Of a stretch of DNA of 33,522 bases, positions 15,419 to 24,524 are shown piece after piece. The notes under the pieces were generated by a model, which was given only the letters and a program-made list of their open reading frames with translations, ran no database searches and was not told the origin of the DNA. A program made the translations under genes and the position numbers. Source of the stretch: CAXNKG01 sp964202965 (GTDB lineage: Bacteria; Acidobacteriota; Vicinamibacteria; Vicinamibacterales; UBA2999); contig CAXNKG010000037.1 of NCBI GenBank assembly GCA_964202965.1, positions 1-33,522 of the forward strand. Reading direction: 5' to 3'. Numbering within the stretch: position 1 is the first letter of the stretch; every line of letters begins with the position of its first letter.

Positions 15419-16123
15419 ATGCAAAGCCGTTTGCTCGCAATGCTCGTATCGCTGTTCGGAGTGACCGTCAGCGGCAATATGCAGGACGGGTCAGCACTTC
15501 TCGTCAGGGTCGATCACCTCGTTTACGCAACGCCGGACCTGCAGATGGGCGTCGAACGTGTGGAGAGAACGTTGGGTATCCGGGCATCGCAGGGCGGGCA
15601 GCACCTCGGGCGCGGCACCCGGAACGCGTTGATCTCGCTCGGTCCAGGAGCCTACCTGGAGATCATCGGTCCCGATCCGGAACAGGCGCCTCCCGCGCAG
15701 GCGCGTCCATTCGGTATCGATGAGCTCAAGGAACCGAGGCTCGTGGCCTGGGCAGCCAAAGAGAAGGATCTGGAACAACTGGCCAGAGATGCCGGACGCC
15801 TGGGCGTGAAGCTTGGAGAGGTGATCGCCGGGAGTCGACGACGAGCGGACGGGGTGATGCTCTCCTGGCGCTACACCGATCCACGCACTGTCGTGGCCGG
15901 AGGAATTGTTCCTTTCTTCATCGATTGGGGGAATACGCCGCATCCAGCCGCCACCTCGACCAAGGGCGCTTCGTTGATCGGCTTGCGCGCTGAACATCCT
16001 GCCCCCGAACAGGTGCAGAGAACGCTCGCGGGGCTTGGACTCGATCTTGGGGTACAGCAAGGATCCAGAACTGCGCTCGTCGCGACCATCAGTAGCCCAC
16101 GTGGCCGGGTAGAACTGCGCTAG
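15419..16123 (+). CDS. Glyoxalase-like (VOC superfamily) protein
   Basis: The product has 234 residues from the ATG at 15419. This start leaves a hydrophobic N-terminus (LLAMLVSLFGVTVSG) that may be a weak signal peptide. The frame is also open to a TTG at 15347, and an ATG at 15479 would remove the hydrophobic part, so the start is uncertain. RVDHLVYATPDLQMGVERV opens the domain, followed by GGQHLGRGTRNALISLGPGAYLEIIGPDP. This wording is typical of glyoxalase-like domains of the PF13468 type, whose reactions are mostly unknown. The second half (SWRYTDPRTVVAGGIVPFFIDW) completes the paired beta-alpha-beta-beta-beta module. The gene stands alone between two unrelated units and uses more AT-ending codons than its neighbours, hinting at acquisition; that is an impression, not a measurement. 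Confidence 0.75.
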   Translation: MQSRLLAMLVSLFGVTVSGNMQDGSALLVRVDHLVYATPDLQMGVERVERTLGIRASQGGQHLGRGTRNALISLGPGAYLEIIGPDPEQAPPAQARPFGIDELKEPRLVAWAAKEKDLEQLARDAGRLGVKLGEVIAGSRRRADGVMLSWRYTDPRTVVAGGIVPFFIDWGNTPHPAATSTKGASLIGLRAEHPAPEQVQRTLAGLGLDLGVQQGSRTALVATISSPRGRVELR

Positions 16124-16246
16124 GGGCAAGTCAATCGGATCCCCTGGCCAGAATCGACGGGCGAGTCCCGAACCCTGGGTAGACATCGGCGGTACGGGCA
16201 CGCAGCGGCGTGGAGGTGTAGGACGCGGACAACCCTGCCGTCCACG

Positions 16247-19200
16247 CTAGAAGGCGAGCCGTACCCCGAACTGCATCTCCCGCGGGTTCTTCGCGCTGAA
16301 GATCCGCCCGAAGTTCGGATTGCCGAAGAGCCGGCTTGGCAGGTCGAAGTTGGCCTGGTTGAGCGCGTTGAAGATCTCCCACCTGAATTCGACCGTCGCC
16401 GGACCGGTCCGCCACGTCTTCGCCAGTGAGACGTCCAGGTTGGAATAGCCGGGACCAAGCACGCTGTTGCGCGGCGCGCTGCCGAACGTAAATGCGGCGG
16501 GCATCGCGAACGCGCTCGTATCGAACCATTGCTCCGGCGACCGGTCGCCGGCGGGCAGATTCGGATCGCGGAACTGGTCGGGACGCTGCGCCGGACCGGC
16601 GCCGATATTCGCGCGGTCGACCGTGAGATTGACGGTGAAGGGGGCGCCCGACTGGATCACGAGGACGCCGTTCGCCCGCCAGCCGCCGAAGATCGCACCC
16701 GCCACGCCGGAGGGCGCGATCGGAATCTCGTAGGTACCGCTGGCGATGAACTGGTGACGATGATCGAAGCTGGACGCCGCCCACTCGCCCGATTCGCTGA
16801 AGATGTTCCGCACGTTCTGCGGCACGTTCGCCTCCGACTCCGTCGGGCCCGGACTCGAGGCGTCGTCGACCGACGAAGAGAGGGTGTAGCTGACGTTGTA
16901 GGCGTACCGGTCGCGCAGGCGGCGCTCCACCTTCAGCGTCACGCCGTGGTAGATCGACTTACCGTCGAAGCGGATGGCATTGATTCGGCTCAATGCGGGA
17001 ATGGGACGCCGCGCCTGGATCGGACCCGCGCCCGGCTCCGGCACGTTGTGGACGGTCGCGTTGTCGGCGCCAAGCGTCCACGTGCCCATGTACGAGACTT
17101 CGCCCATCATCCCCGGCACGAGCTCGTACTGCAGGCCCCCGCTCCACGTCTGGCTGTATTCGACGTTGTAGGCGTAATCCATGATCGACGCGCCGAACGT
17201 ACCGGTCCCGGGGCTCGTCAGGATGTCGCGCGTCGTGAACGGCGGCGTTCGGGCATCGAGCGGGACGTCAACCTGCTTCGTGTAGAAGAACGGCAGGTTG
17301 CGCGCGAACGCCGTCTGCACGCTGTAGGCCCACTGATTCAGGAAGATCCCGTAGCCGCCCCGGATCACCGCGCGGGCGTCGTCCAGCGTGAGGGCAAAGC
17401 CGGCGCGCGGCGCCAGCCGGATGGCGCTCGGGTCGAGAAGCCCGCGGCCCCATCCGATCTCGTCGCCGGTCACGACGGGAATGGGCACGAGCGGGAGCAA
17501 CGGGTTCCCGGACGGGTGAATCCCGCTGCCCGCCACGACGAGCCGGCCGCCCGGCGTCGACAGGTCTATCGACGACAGCCGGTTGTCGGCATCGAACATG
17601 TGCTGGTTGTACTCGTACCGAAGACCGAGGTTCAGTGTCAGATTGCGGCGCGCCCGCCAGTCGTCCTGCACGTACGCGTGCAGCCAGTTCGTCCGGCCGT
17701 CTTCATCGCCCCGTCCGATGCCCGACGTCGCCGAGGCGGGGTACCCGAGCAGGAAATCGGCGAAGGCGTTCCCGGTGAACTGACCCGTGAACGAGAACGC
17801 CCCGCGCGCGCTGTCCGGCTGCTCGGGACGAAGCTTCAGGTGGAAGTAGTAGGCGCCGAACTTCACCCGGTGCGCGCCGCGGTCGATCGTCACGTTGTCG
17901 TACAGCTCGACGTGCTCGTTGTTGCGGTAGACGAACGACGTCGGGTCGCCCATCGCGTTGTAGGCGCCGCCAAGAGACACCTGCGGGAAGCCGACATCGC
18001 GCGGGTCGCGGGTCACGCCAGCGAGCCCCGTCTGCGAGGCGATATCGACGCCACGATTAAGGCTGGTCTGGCCTCCCCGGACGAACATCCAGCCGCCCCT
18101 GATTTCGTTGAGCACCCTGGTGCCGAAGACGTGGGTGTGGCTGATCACCGCGTTGCGCGTACGGGTCGTCAGCGAACGGCCGAACCCGGGGACGAGCGCT
18201 TCCTGCAGTGCGCTGGCGCCCAACGGCTGGACCTCCCCGGCATCGAAGGTGCTGAATCGACCGGTCACCTGACCGGCGTCGCTGATCCGGTGATCCAGCC
18301 GGACGCTGAACTGATCGAGGTCACGGTCCTGCCGTGCCTGCGCGGTCAGGTTCTGGAGCGCGGCGCCGGTGGTCGGCGCGGGTACGCGCGCGAGCAGGGC
18401 GGCGGCGACAGGATCGATGCGTGCGGCGGGAATCTGGTTGCCGGACAACGGGGTGCACGATCCCGAAGGACCAGCCATGGGATCGCAGATCGGCGGGAGC
18501 CCCGAGAAGTTGCCCGCGCGCAACGCGAGCGGCGGCACGGAAAACGTCCTGGTCAGCGCCCGGGCCAGACGGAGACCCTCATAGCTCGAGAAGACGAACG
18601 ACCGGTCGCGCAGGAGCGGTCCGCCGAGCGCCCCGCCAAACTGGTTCTGCCGCAGATGCGGGAGCGGCTCGTCCCGCGGGTGGAAGTAATTGGGCGAGTC
18701 GAACGCCTCGTTGCGATGAAACTCGAACGCGCTTCCCCGCCAGCTGTTCGACCCCGCGCGCGTCGCCACGTTGATGAGCGCCGACGCCTTCCCCCCGAAC
18801 TCCGCCGGATACATCGACTTCTGGATCCGGAACTCCTGGATGGAGTCGACGGACGGGTTGATGACAAGGTTGTTGAAGAGTTCGTCGGTGACCTTGGCGC
18901 CATCGAGCAGATAGATGTTGTGGCCCGATCGCTGGCCGCCGACGTTCGGAAGCGGACCCGCCTGCTGGAGCGCTTCGCCCCGCGTGCCGCCCGGAGGAAT
19001 CACGACGGTGTCGCTCAGCTGGGCCAGGGCGAGAAAATTCCGCCCGTTGAGGGGGATCTGAACGACCTCGCGGTTTTCAATGACGTCGCTGATTTCGGAC
19101 GTCGTGGTCTGCAGCACCGGGATGACGGACTGGACGACGACCTGCTCCTCGAGGCCCTGAACCGAGAGCGTGAACTCCAGATTCAGCGAGCGGCCGATCT

Positions 19201-19519
19201 CCAGCACGACGCCCTTCTGGGTGTGGGTCGCAAACCCCGGCAGGGCGGCGCTGAGATCCCACGCGCCGATCCGCAGCGCCGGCAGGTAGAAGCGCCCCTC
19301 GCTGTCGGTGACGCGCTCGAGCATCGCGCCAGAGTCGGCATGCGTGGCGGTGACCACGGCTCCCGGCAGCACCCCGCCCGAGGCGTCGCGGACGACACCG
19401 CCTATCTCGGCTGTGTTGGTCTGTGCCGACGCCCCCATGGCGCCGAGCAACCAGCACCCGCCGAAAACAGCGGCAACGAGGCCTGTGCGCACCGATAAAC
19501 CGCCTGGTTCTCGTCTCAC
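16247..19519 (-). CDS. Oar-like TonB-dependent outer-membrane receptor
   Basis: The 1090-residue product has a signal peptide ending ASAQ (residue 33). Residues 36-115 form a carboxypeptidase-regulatory-like beta domain (GGVVRDASGGVLPGAVVTAT, with SEGRFYLPALRIG). A plug follows (VVQIPLNGRNFLALAQLSD, then the YLLDGAKVTDELFNNLVINP region), and then a large beta-barrel ending in FGVRLAF with a C-terminal Phe as expected for BAM-dependent insertion. The size and architecture are those of the Oar-like TonB receptors abundant in Acidobacteria. The substrate is unknown; complex organic ligands or proteins are typical guesses. It starts with GTG at 19519 (an in-frame GTG at 19492 is an alternative) and is divergent from the porin gene across a 67-bp AT-rich gap that holds a palindromic site. 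No SusD-like partner is adjacent. Confidence 0.9.
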   Translation of the reverse strand: MRREPGGLSVRTGLVAAVFGGCWLLGAMGASAQTNTAEIGGVVRDASGGVLPGAVVTATHADSGAMLERVTDSEGRFYLPALRIGAWDLSAALPGFATHTQKGVVLEIGRSLNLEFTLSVQGLEEQVVVQSVIPVLQTTTSEISDVIENREVVQIPLNGRNFLALAQLSDTVVIPPGGTRGEALQQAGPLPNVGGQRSGHNIYLLDGAKVTDELFNNLVINPSVDSIQEFRIQKSMYPAEFGGKASALINVATRAGSNSWRGSAFEFHRNEAFDSPNYFHPRDEPLPHLRQNQFGGALGGPLLRDRSFVFSSYEGLRLARALTRTFSVPPLALRAGNFSGLPPICDPMAGPSGSCTPLSGNQIPAARIDPVAAALLARVPAPTTGAALQNLTAQARQDRDLDQFSVRLDHRISDAGQVTGRFSTFDAGEVQPLGASALQEALVPGFGRSLTTRTRNAVISHTHVFGTRVLNEIRGGWMFVRGGQTSLNRGVDIASQTGLAGVTRDPRDVGFPQVSLGGAYNAMGDPTSFVYRNNEHVELYDNVTIDRGAHRVKFGAYYFHLKLRPEQPDSARGAFSFTGQFTGNAFADFLLGYPASATSGIGRGDEDGRTNWLHAYVQDDWRARRNLTLNLGLRYEYNQHMFDADNRLSSIDLSTPGGRLVVAGSGIHPSGNPLLPLVPIPVVTGDEIGWGRGLLDPSAIRLAPRAGFALTLDDARAVIRGGYGIFLNQWAYSVQTAFARNLPFFYTKQVDVPLDARTPPFTTRDILTSPGTGTFGASIMDYAYNVEYSQTWSGGLQYELVPGMMGEVSYMGTWTLGADNATVHNVPEPGAGPIQARRPIPALSRINAIRFDGKSIYHGVTLKVERRLRDRYAYNVSYTLSSSVDDASSPGPTESEANVPQNVRNIFSESGEWAASSFDHRHQFIASGTYEIPIAPSGVAGAIFGGWRANGVLVIQSGAPFTVNLTVDRANIGAGPAQRPDQFRDPNLPAGDRSPEQWFDTSAFAMPAAFTFGSAPRNSVLGPGYSNLDVSLAKTWRTGPATVEFRWEIFNALNQANFDLPSRLFGNPNFGRIFSAKNPREMQFGVRLAF

Positions 19520-19524
19520 TGTTC

Positions 19525-19540
19525 GTTACGCAAACGTAAC
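19525..19540. promoter_or_regulatory. Palindromic operator candidate between receptor and porin genes
   Basis: GTTACG-CAAA-CGTAAC is a perfect 6-bp inverted repeat with a 4-nt centre, 6 bp upstream of the receptor GTG and 47 bp upstream of the porin ATG. It lies where a bound regulator would block the receptor's promoter or initiation region. No cognate regulator gene is adjacent. Confidence 0.5.
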
Positions 19541-19586
19541 ATCTGCGACATTTTCACGAAATCTGCATTAACTACAAATAGAAGCT

Positions 19587-20750
19587 ATGACGCGACTGCT
19601 TCTGGCGCTGGCCTTCCTGCTCGGCACGTTTCAGGTTTCCACGGCGCAGACCGCGCCCGCTCCGGCTCCCCCGGCGGCGGCACAGCCGGCGGCCGGGGCC
19701 GACACTGAGTCTATATACGACAAGATCTGGCAGCAATTCACCCTGTACGACGACAGGACCAATCGGGTGGTGCAGCGTGTCCAGCTGAGTGGCCGCTTCC
19801 AGCATGAATTCGTGGCCGTCGATGCCGACCAGGGCGACCTTGACGAGTGGAATACGCGCCGGTTCCGCGTCGGTCCGCGCCTGCAGCTCTTCAGGACGCT
19901 GACCGTGGCCAGCGAAGTCGAGGTGAATCCGCAGGAACACGACCCGCTGTACGTCCGGCTGACCGATGTCTACGTCCAGTGGAGCCCGAACGCCCGGCTC
20001 GCCGTGACCGTCGGCAAGCAGGGCATGCCGTTCACGATGGACGGCATGACGTCCTCCAAGGAACTCCTGACGATCGATCGCAGCAACCTCACAAACAATT
20101 TGTGGTTTCCGCAGGAGTACCTGCCAGGCGTGAGCGTGTCCGGCCGCACGGCGCCCTGGACCTATCGCGTAGGGATGTACTCGTCCGGTCGAATGAACCG
20201 GGAGTTCGGCACCTTCGACGGCAGCATCTCGACTCTAGCTCTGGTCGGGTATGACTTCGGACCGCGCGCAGGCCTCAAGGAGGCGCTGGTCACGGGCAAT
20301 TACGTCCACCAGTCCCCTGACACCGACAACACCTTCACGCGCCAGCTCGAACACGTCGCGTCCCTCAACGTGAAGCTCGAAGACGACCGCTGGGGCATGC
20401 GCGGCGATCTCTCCACCGGCGCCGGCTACTTCACGCAGAGCGATCTCTGGGGCGTGATGGTGATGCCGTACCTCAACGTCACCGACAAGCTGCAGGCGAT
20501 CACGCGCTATACGCACCTGTCGAGCACCGGCGTGAACGGGGTGCAGATGGGGACGTACGAGAACCGCGTCGTGCGCGGCCGCGGGGATGAGTACAAGGAG
20601 ATGTACGTCGGCGCGAACTACTTCTTCTACGGGCAGAAACTGAAGCTGCAGACGGGACTCCAGTTCGCCGACATGAACGATCGCGCCAATGACGGTGGCG
20701 ATTACTCCGGCGCCGCATGGACGACGGGCCTGCGGATCGGGTGGCCGTAA
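19587..20750 (+). CDS. OprP/OprO-type outer-membrane porin
   Basis: The 387-residue product has a clear signal peptide ending STAQ (residue 21), then a Pro/Ala-rich linker (22-40) and a beta-barrel. Alternating amphipathic strands start at QRVQLSGRFQHEFVAVD. The central DVYVQWSPNARLAVTVGKQGMPF and the conserved tail GLRIGWP are typical of the phosphate-selective porin O/P family (PF07396). Family members form anion- or small-solute-conducting trimers, but phosphate selectivity cannot be inferred from the name. It is divergent from the TonB receptor across a shared 67-bp regulatory gap, and the two may be co-regulated by the palindrome there. The sensor gene begins 27 nt downstream but has its own -10-like element. 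Confidence 0.85.
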   Translation: MTRLLLALAFLLGTFQVSTAQTAPAPAPPAAAQPAAGADTESIYDKIWQQFTLYDDRTNRVVQRVQLSGRFQHEFVAVDADQGDLDEWNTRRFRVGPRLQLFRTLTVASEVEVNPQEHDPLYVRLTDVYVQWSPNARLAVTVGKQGMPFTMDGMTSSKELLTIDRSNLTNNLWFPQEYLPGVSVSGRTAPWTYRVGMYSSGRMNREFGTFDGSISTLALVGYDFGPRAGLKEALVTGNYVHQSPDTDNTFTRQLEHVASLNVKLEDDRWGMRGDLSTGAGYFTQSDLWGVMVMPYLNVTDKLQAITRYTHLSSTGVNGVQMGTYENRVVRGRGDEYKEMYVGANYFFYGQKLKLQTGLQFADMNDRANDGGDYSGAAWTTGLRIGWP

Positions 20751-20764
20751 CGATCGACTTCGGC

Positions 20765-20770
20765 TATCCT
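20765..20770 (+). promoter_or_regulatory. Candidate -10 element (TATCCT), leaderless
   Basis: TATCCT ends 7 nt before the ATG at 20778, in the 27-bp gap after the porin stop. No ribosome-binding site is seen. Confidence 0.45.
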
Positions 20771-20777
20771 GTGACGG

Positions 20778-21908
20778 ATGCTGAAGCGATCGGTCACCGT
20801 CACGATCCTGATCGCTCTGCTCACCTTCGTCGCGCTCCCTGCTTCCGTTCTCTGGTCACTCCAGCAACAGACCTTCGCCGCCATCGACGCTGAGCGGCGC
20901 GTCGAGTCCCAGGTCGGGCTGATCACGAGCACGCTGTCGTCGATAGCCACGGCGCAGCAAGGCTACGTCGCGCCGGGCCAGCTCGACGAGCCGCTGTTCA
21001 AGGAAACGGCCGTCCTGCTCTCCCGTCTCTCGGAACAGGTGGATGCGCTCGAGCCGATGCTCCGCTCTGCGGAGGCCCTGGCGCAGCTGGAGCCGCTGCG
21101 CCAGGCGGTCGCCGACCTCCAGGCAGCCGATGCCCGGACGCGCGAAAACCTGGTCCGCGGCCAGGAATTGATGGCGGCGGACGTCATTTACAGCGACGGC
21201 CGGAATGTCGTGGACGCCATCACGTCACGGCTGCGGGAGGCTCAGGGGGCCGAGCGGGCAGCCTCGAGCGCGTCACATACTCTGGCGTCCCGCTGGCTGT
21301 GGGTGCTGTTTGGCGTCATGGCGCTGGCGGCCGCGGGCACGATCGCGGTACTCGTCAATCAGAGCCGCCCCGTCTCTCAGCCGGTCGCACAGGCGGCGCC
21401 ACCGCCGGTGGCCGCCACCTCGGTCGATCAGACCGCGCTGGCGGCGCTCTGCACGGACGTCTCACGGGTCGCCGACGTTCGGGCGCTGGAGCGCGCGCTC
21501 GCGAGAGCCGCCGGGCTCCTGGAGGCCTCGAGCGTCATGCTGTGGATGAGCGCTGGCAATCAGCTCTTTCCGGCCCTTGCGCATGGATTTCCAGTGGACG
21601 TCCTGCCGCGCCTGAAACCGATCGCGTGGGATGCGGAGAATGCCGCGGCAACCGCCTGGCGGGACGGGCGGGTCGTTCGGCAGGCAGCCGGCGCGGGCGA
21701 CGCGGGAGCCGCCATCGTCGCGCCCCTTTTCAGTCCCGATGCGGCCATCGGCGTCCTGGCTGTTGAACTGAGTGCCGGCCGCGTGCCAGACAGCGGCCGG
21801 GAGGCGGCGGTCGCCGTCATCGCGGCGCAGCTCTCCACGGTCGTGTCGGCGTGGCCGGCGGCCAGCGTGCCCCGGCCCGCCCGGACGCAGGAAGCACGTA
21901 CCGCCTGA
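20778..21908 (+). CDS. Membrane GAF sensor without an output domain
   Basis: The 376-residue protein has two transmembrane helices (about 7-28 and 172-193) enclosing a roughly 145-residue, strongly helical periplasmic region. This region resembles four-helix CHASE3-type or MCP-type sensor domains. A Pro/Ala-rich linker (197-215) leads to a C-terminal domain (about 220-355) with GAF-like features: ASSVMLWMSAGN, then AAIVAPLFSPDAAIGVLAVEL. No kinase, GGDEF, PP2C or methyl-accepting output follows; the chain ends at residue 376 in an Ala/Arg tail. It may act by contacting a separate partner, or be a decayed sensor, though the frame is intact. It lies between the porin and the TPR/barrel gene. 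Confidence 0.65.
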   Translation: MLKRSVTVTILIALLTFVALPASVLWSLQQQTFAAIDAERRVESQVGLITSTLSSIATAQQGYVAPGQLDEPLFKETAVLLSRLSEQVDALEPMLRSAEALAQLEPLRQAVADLQAADARTRENLVRGQELMAADVIYSDGRNVVDAITSRLREAQGAERAASSASHTLASRWLWVLFGVMALAAAGTIAVLVNQSRPVSQPVAQAAPPPVAATSVDQTALAALCTDVSRVADVRALERALARAAGLLEASSVMLWMSAGNQLFPALAHGFPVDVLPRLKPIAWDAENAAATAWRDGRVVRQAAGAGDAGAAIVAPLFSPDAAIGVLAVELSAGRVPDSGREAAVAVIAAQLSTVVSAWPAASVPRPARTQEARTA

Positions 21909-21969
21909 GCGGGCGCGCGCTACAGCCTCATACCCCCCGAGCCGAGACCTTTAGGTGCGAGGTCCCTCG

Positions 21970-23133
21970 ATGATCTTCCCACTTTTGCTCGTCCTGCTCC
22001 TCTTGCCCATGGCGCTCCAGGCCCAGGATCTGACGGAACTGGATGTCCTGCGGCAGACTGCGGCAGCCAATCCGAACGACCATGCGGCGCGGCTCGGGAT
22101 TGCCCGCCTGCACGATCGCATGGGTCACCCGGATCTGGCCGGACCCGTCTACGAGAGCGTGCTGCTCGAAGACCCCTCGAATCTCGAGGCACGGCTTGGC
22201 CTGGCGGCGACGCTGCTGGCCACCGACGACAGCGATCGTGCCCTTGAGATCCTGGAGCCGGTCGAAGAGCGCGAATCGCAAAACCCGGCCGTCCTGAGTC
22301 TGCTTGCGCGTGGCCATCGACTGGAAGGGCGCGAACGGGTCTCGCTCCAGTACTACGAGCGGGCTGCGGCCGCCGATCCGGTTGATTCGCGGCGCATGAC
22401 GCTCGAAGCGGCGCGAGCCCGGTACCGGCACCGGATTGACACACGCGGTTTCAGCGAGCAGTACGACGGCGGCACGCCCGACAGCCGCAGCGGCGACGTC
22501 ACTCTCGATTACCGGCTGGGTGAGCGCTGGCGCATCGTGGGCCGCGGGCAGGTTCAGCGAAAGCTCGGCGTCTCCGAGCATCGCGGGGGCGGCGGCGTGG
22601 CCTGGGCGTGGAAGCCGGGGCTGACGCTGCGCGGACACGCCCTCCTCGGGCCCGACAACGTCGTGATGCCGGAAGGTGATTATCTGGGTGCGATCGCCTA
22701 CGAGCACCGCGCCACGACATGGCTCCTCGATGTCCGGCATTTCGACTTTACCGGCGCGCGTACGTTCGTGATGTCCCCCGCGGTGTCGTGGAGGGTGTCC
22801 GACCGGATTGGCCTCACGCTGCGGTACGCCGGCTCACATTCGGCCTGGAACACATTGGCATCGGCGGCGGAGAACGGCCACAGCGCCCATGTTCGCGGCG
22901 AGTACCGCCTGCGCAACCGCGTCTGGCTGCACGCCGGATATGCGGCCGGTGTCGAGGATTTCGAGAATTTTTCGATCGACCGGATCGGCGACTTTCGCGC
23001 CAACGCCGCGTCGGGCGGCGTGCGCGTCGATCTGTCCACCCTGACGACGATCCGTGCCGGATACGAGCATCAGTGGCGCCGTGGCAACGTCAACATGGGG
23101 CGCGTCACCCTCTCCCTGGTTCAGGCCTTCTAA
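21970..23133 (+). CDS. TPR protein fused to a YaiO-like outer-membrane beta-barrel
   Basis: The product has 387 residues from the ATG at 21970. That start is chosen because GAGG lies 7 nt upstream and a signal peptide follows directly (MIFPLLLVLLLLPMALQAQ, cleavage near 19). Residues about 22-140 are helical with TPR-like repeats (ARLGIARLHDRMGHPDLAGPVYESVL and a second copy at LEARLGLAATL). From about 150 alternating strands build a barrel, ending in MGRVTLSLVQAF with a terminal Phe. This fusion resembles YaiO-family outer-membrane proteins. The function is unknown, with polysaccharide handling or cell-surface assembly plausible for TPR-barrel proteins. The glutamine synthetase start lies 6 nt after the stop, suggesting one transcript, which would be an unusual pairing. 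Confidence 0.75.
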   Translation: MIFPLLLVLLLLPMALQAQDLTELDVLRQTAAANPNDHAARLGIARLHDRMGHPDLAGPVYESVLLEDPSNLEARLGLAATLLATDDSDRALEILEPVEERESQNPAVLSLLARGHRLEGRERVSLQYYERAAAADPVDSRRMTLEAARARYRHRIDTRGFSEQYDGGTPDSRSGDVTLDYRLGERWRIVGRGQVQRKLGVSEHRGGGGVAWAWKPGLTLRGHALLGPDNVVMPEGDYLGAIAYEHRATTWLLDVRHFDFTGARTFVMSPAVSWRVSDRIGLTLRYAGSHSAWNTLASAAENGHSAHVRGEYRLRNRVWLHAGYAAGVEDFENFSIDRIGDFRANAASGGVRVDLSTLTTIRAGYEHQWRRGNVNMGRVTLSLVQAF

Positions 23134-23139
23134 CTTTCC

Positions 23140-24477
23140 GTGGCGAAACCGGATCGCCGGGCTCGAATCCTCGAGCGCATCGAACGCGAGAAAGTCAAGT
23201 TCATGCGCCTGCAGTTCACCGACATTCTCGGCGCGACGAAGAACGTCGAAGTCCCAGACCGTCAGTTCGCCGACGCGCTGAACGGCGCGATCATGTTCGA
23301 CGGATCGTCCATCGAGGGATTCGTGCGGATCGAAGAATCCGACATGTACCTCAAGCCGGATCTCGACACCTTCCAGGTGTTTCCGTGGACCTACGCGGGG
23401 TCGGAGCGGGTCGGCCGGATCATCTGCGACATCGCCAACCCTGACGGGACGCCGTTTGCCGGCTGCCCGCGCACCGCCCTCCGGCGCGCGGTCGCCCTCG
23501 CCGCGCAAAAGGGTTTCGAGATGCGCGCCGGCCCCGAGGCGGAGTTCTTCCTGTTCCAGCGGCGGGCCGACGGAGGGCCGACGACCGAGACGCATGATGC
23601 CGGCGGCTACTTCGACCTGACGCCAGTCGATCTAGGCGAAGACGTGCGGCGCGAGATCGTGCTGGCGCTGGAACAGATGGGCTTTCACGTCGAGGCGGCG
23701 CACCACGAAGTCGCGCCCGGGCAGCACGAAATTGATTTCCGGTCCGACACGGCGCTCGCGACAGCGGACAACATCAGCACCTTCCGCTTCGTCGTCAAGA
23801 ACGTGGCGAGCCGGAACGGGCTCCACGCCACGTTCATGCCGAAGCCGATTTTCGGAATCAACGGCAGCGGCATGCACACGCATCAGGCGCTGTTCACCGG
23901 CAGCCGGAATCTGTTCTTCGACGCCAGGGGCGACGGGCAGCTGAGCCGCATGTGCCTGCACTACATCGGGGGCCTCCTCCGGCACGCCAAGGCGTGCTGC
24001 GCGGTGACCAACCCGCTGGTGAATTCCTACAAGCGCCTCGTCCCCGGCTTTGAGGCGCCGACCGCCATTGCCTGGTCCGAGAGAAATCGAAGCCCGCTCG
24101 TCCGCGTTCCCGCCACGCGCGGGGCCGACACGCGCATCGAAATGCGCATGCCCGACCCGTCCTGCAATCCGTATCTGGCTGTCGCCGTCATGCTGCGCGC
24201 GGGACTTGACGGGATCGAACACCAGATCGACCCCGGGCCGCCCGTCAACAAGAACATCTACACGATGAGCCGGCGCGAGCGCAGGCACCTGCGCATCGAC
24301 GACCTTCCGGCCAGCCTCAGCGAGGCGCTCGACGAAATGGAAAAGAGCGACCTTGTGCGGGACACGCTCGGCGAGCACATCTTCGACCACTTCGTCGCCG
24401 CGAAGCGCTCCGAGTGGGACAGCTACCTGCGTCACGTGTCCCCCTGGGAAGTCGAGCGATACCTCAGCGCGTACTAG
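23140..24477 (+). CDS. glnA: Type I glutamine synthetase (GSI-alpha-like)
   Basis: The 445-residue enzyme makes glutamine from glutamate, ammonia and ATP. Metal and substrate ligands are present: E133 and E135 in GPEAEFF, E190 and E197 in HHEVAPGQHE, H246 in SGMHTHQ, E334 in IEMRMPD. The NRSPLVRVPA segment and the flexible loop NSYKRLVPGFEAP (295-307) are standard. It lacks the C-terminal adenylylation-site region of GSI-beta enzymes and has GFVRIEESDMYL, with R63 at the place of the Bacillus feedback arginine. It is therefore probably controlled by glutamine feedback or protein binding, not adenylylation. It starts with GTG, 6 nt after the barrel gene. A paralogous use in gamma-glutamyl ligation cannot be excluded but nothing specifically supports it. 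Confidence 0.92.
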   Translation: MAKPDRRARILERIEREKVKFMRLQFTDILGATKNVEVPDRQFADALNGAIMFDGSSIEGFVRIEESDMYLKPDLDTFQVFPWTYAGSERVGRIICDIANPDGTPFAGCPRTALRRAVALAAQKGFEMRAGPEAEFFLFQRRADGGPTTETHDAGGYFDLTPVDLGEDVRREIVLALEQMGFHVEAAHHEVAPGQHEIDFRSDTALATADNISTFRFVVKNVASRNGLHATFMPKPIFGINGSGMHTHQALFTGSRNLFFDARGDGQLSRMCLHYIGGLLRHAKACCAVTNPLVNSYKRLVPGFEAPTAIAWSERNRSPLVRVPATRGADTRIEMRMPDPSCNPYLAVAVMLRAGLDGIEHQIDPGPPVNKNIYTMSRRERRHLRIDDLPASLSEALDEMEKSDLVRDTLGEHIFDHFVAAKRSEWDSYLRHVSPWEVERYLSAY

Positions 24478-24524
24478 CGCGGCCCGCTCGATCGGCAGGC
24501 ACTTGCAGGAAGACGGCCGACCGA

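Noticed and set aside
16529..19498. 989-codon open frame on the plus strand
   Set aside because: It is an exact antisense shadow of the TonB-dependent receptor, with no recognisable domain or signal peptide.
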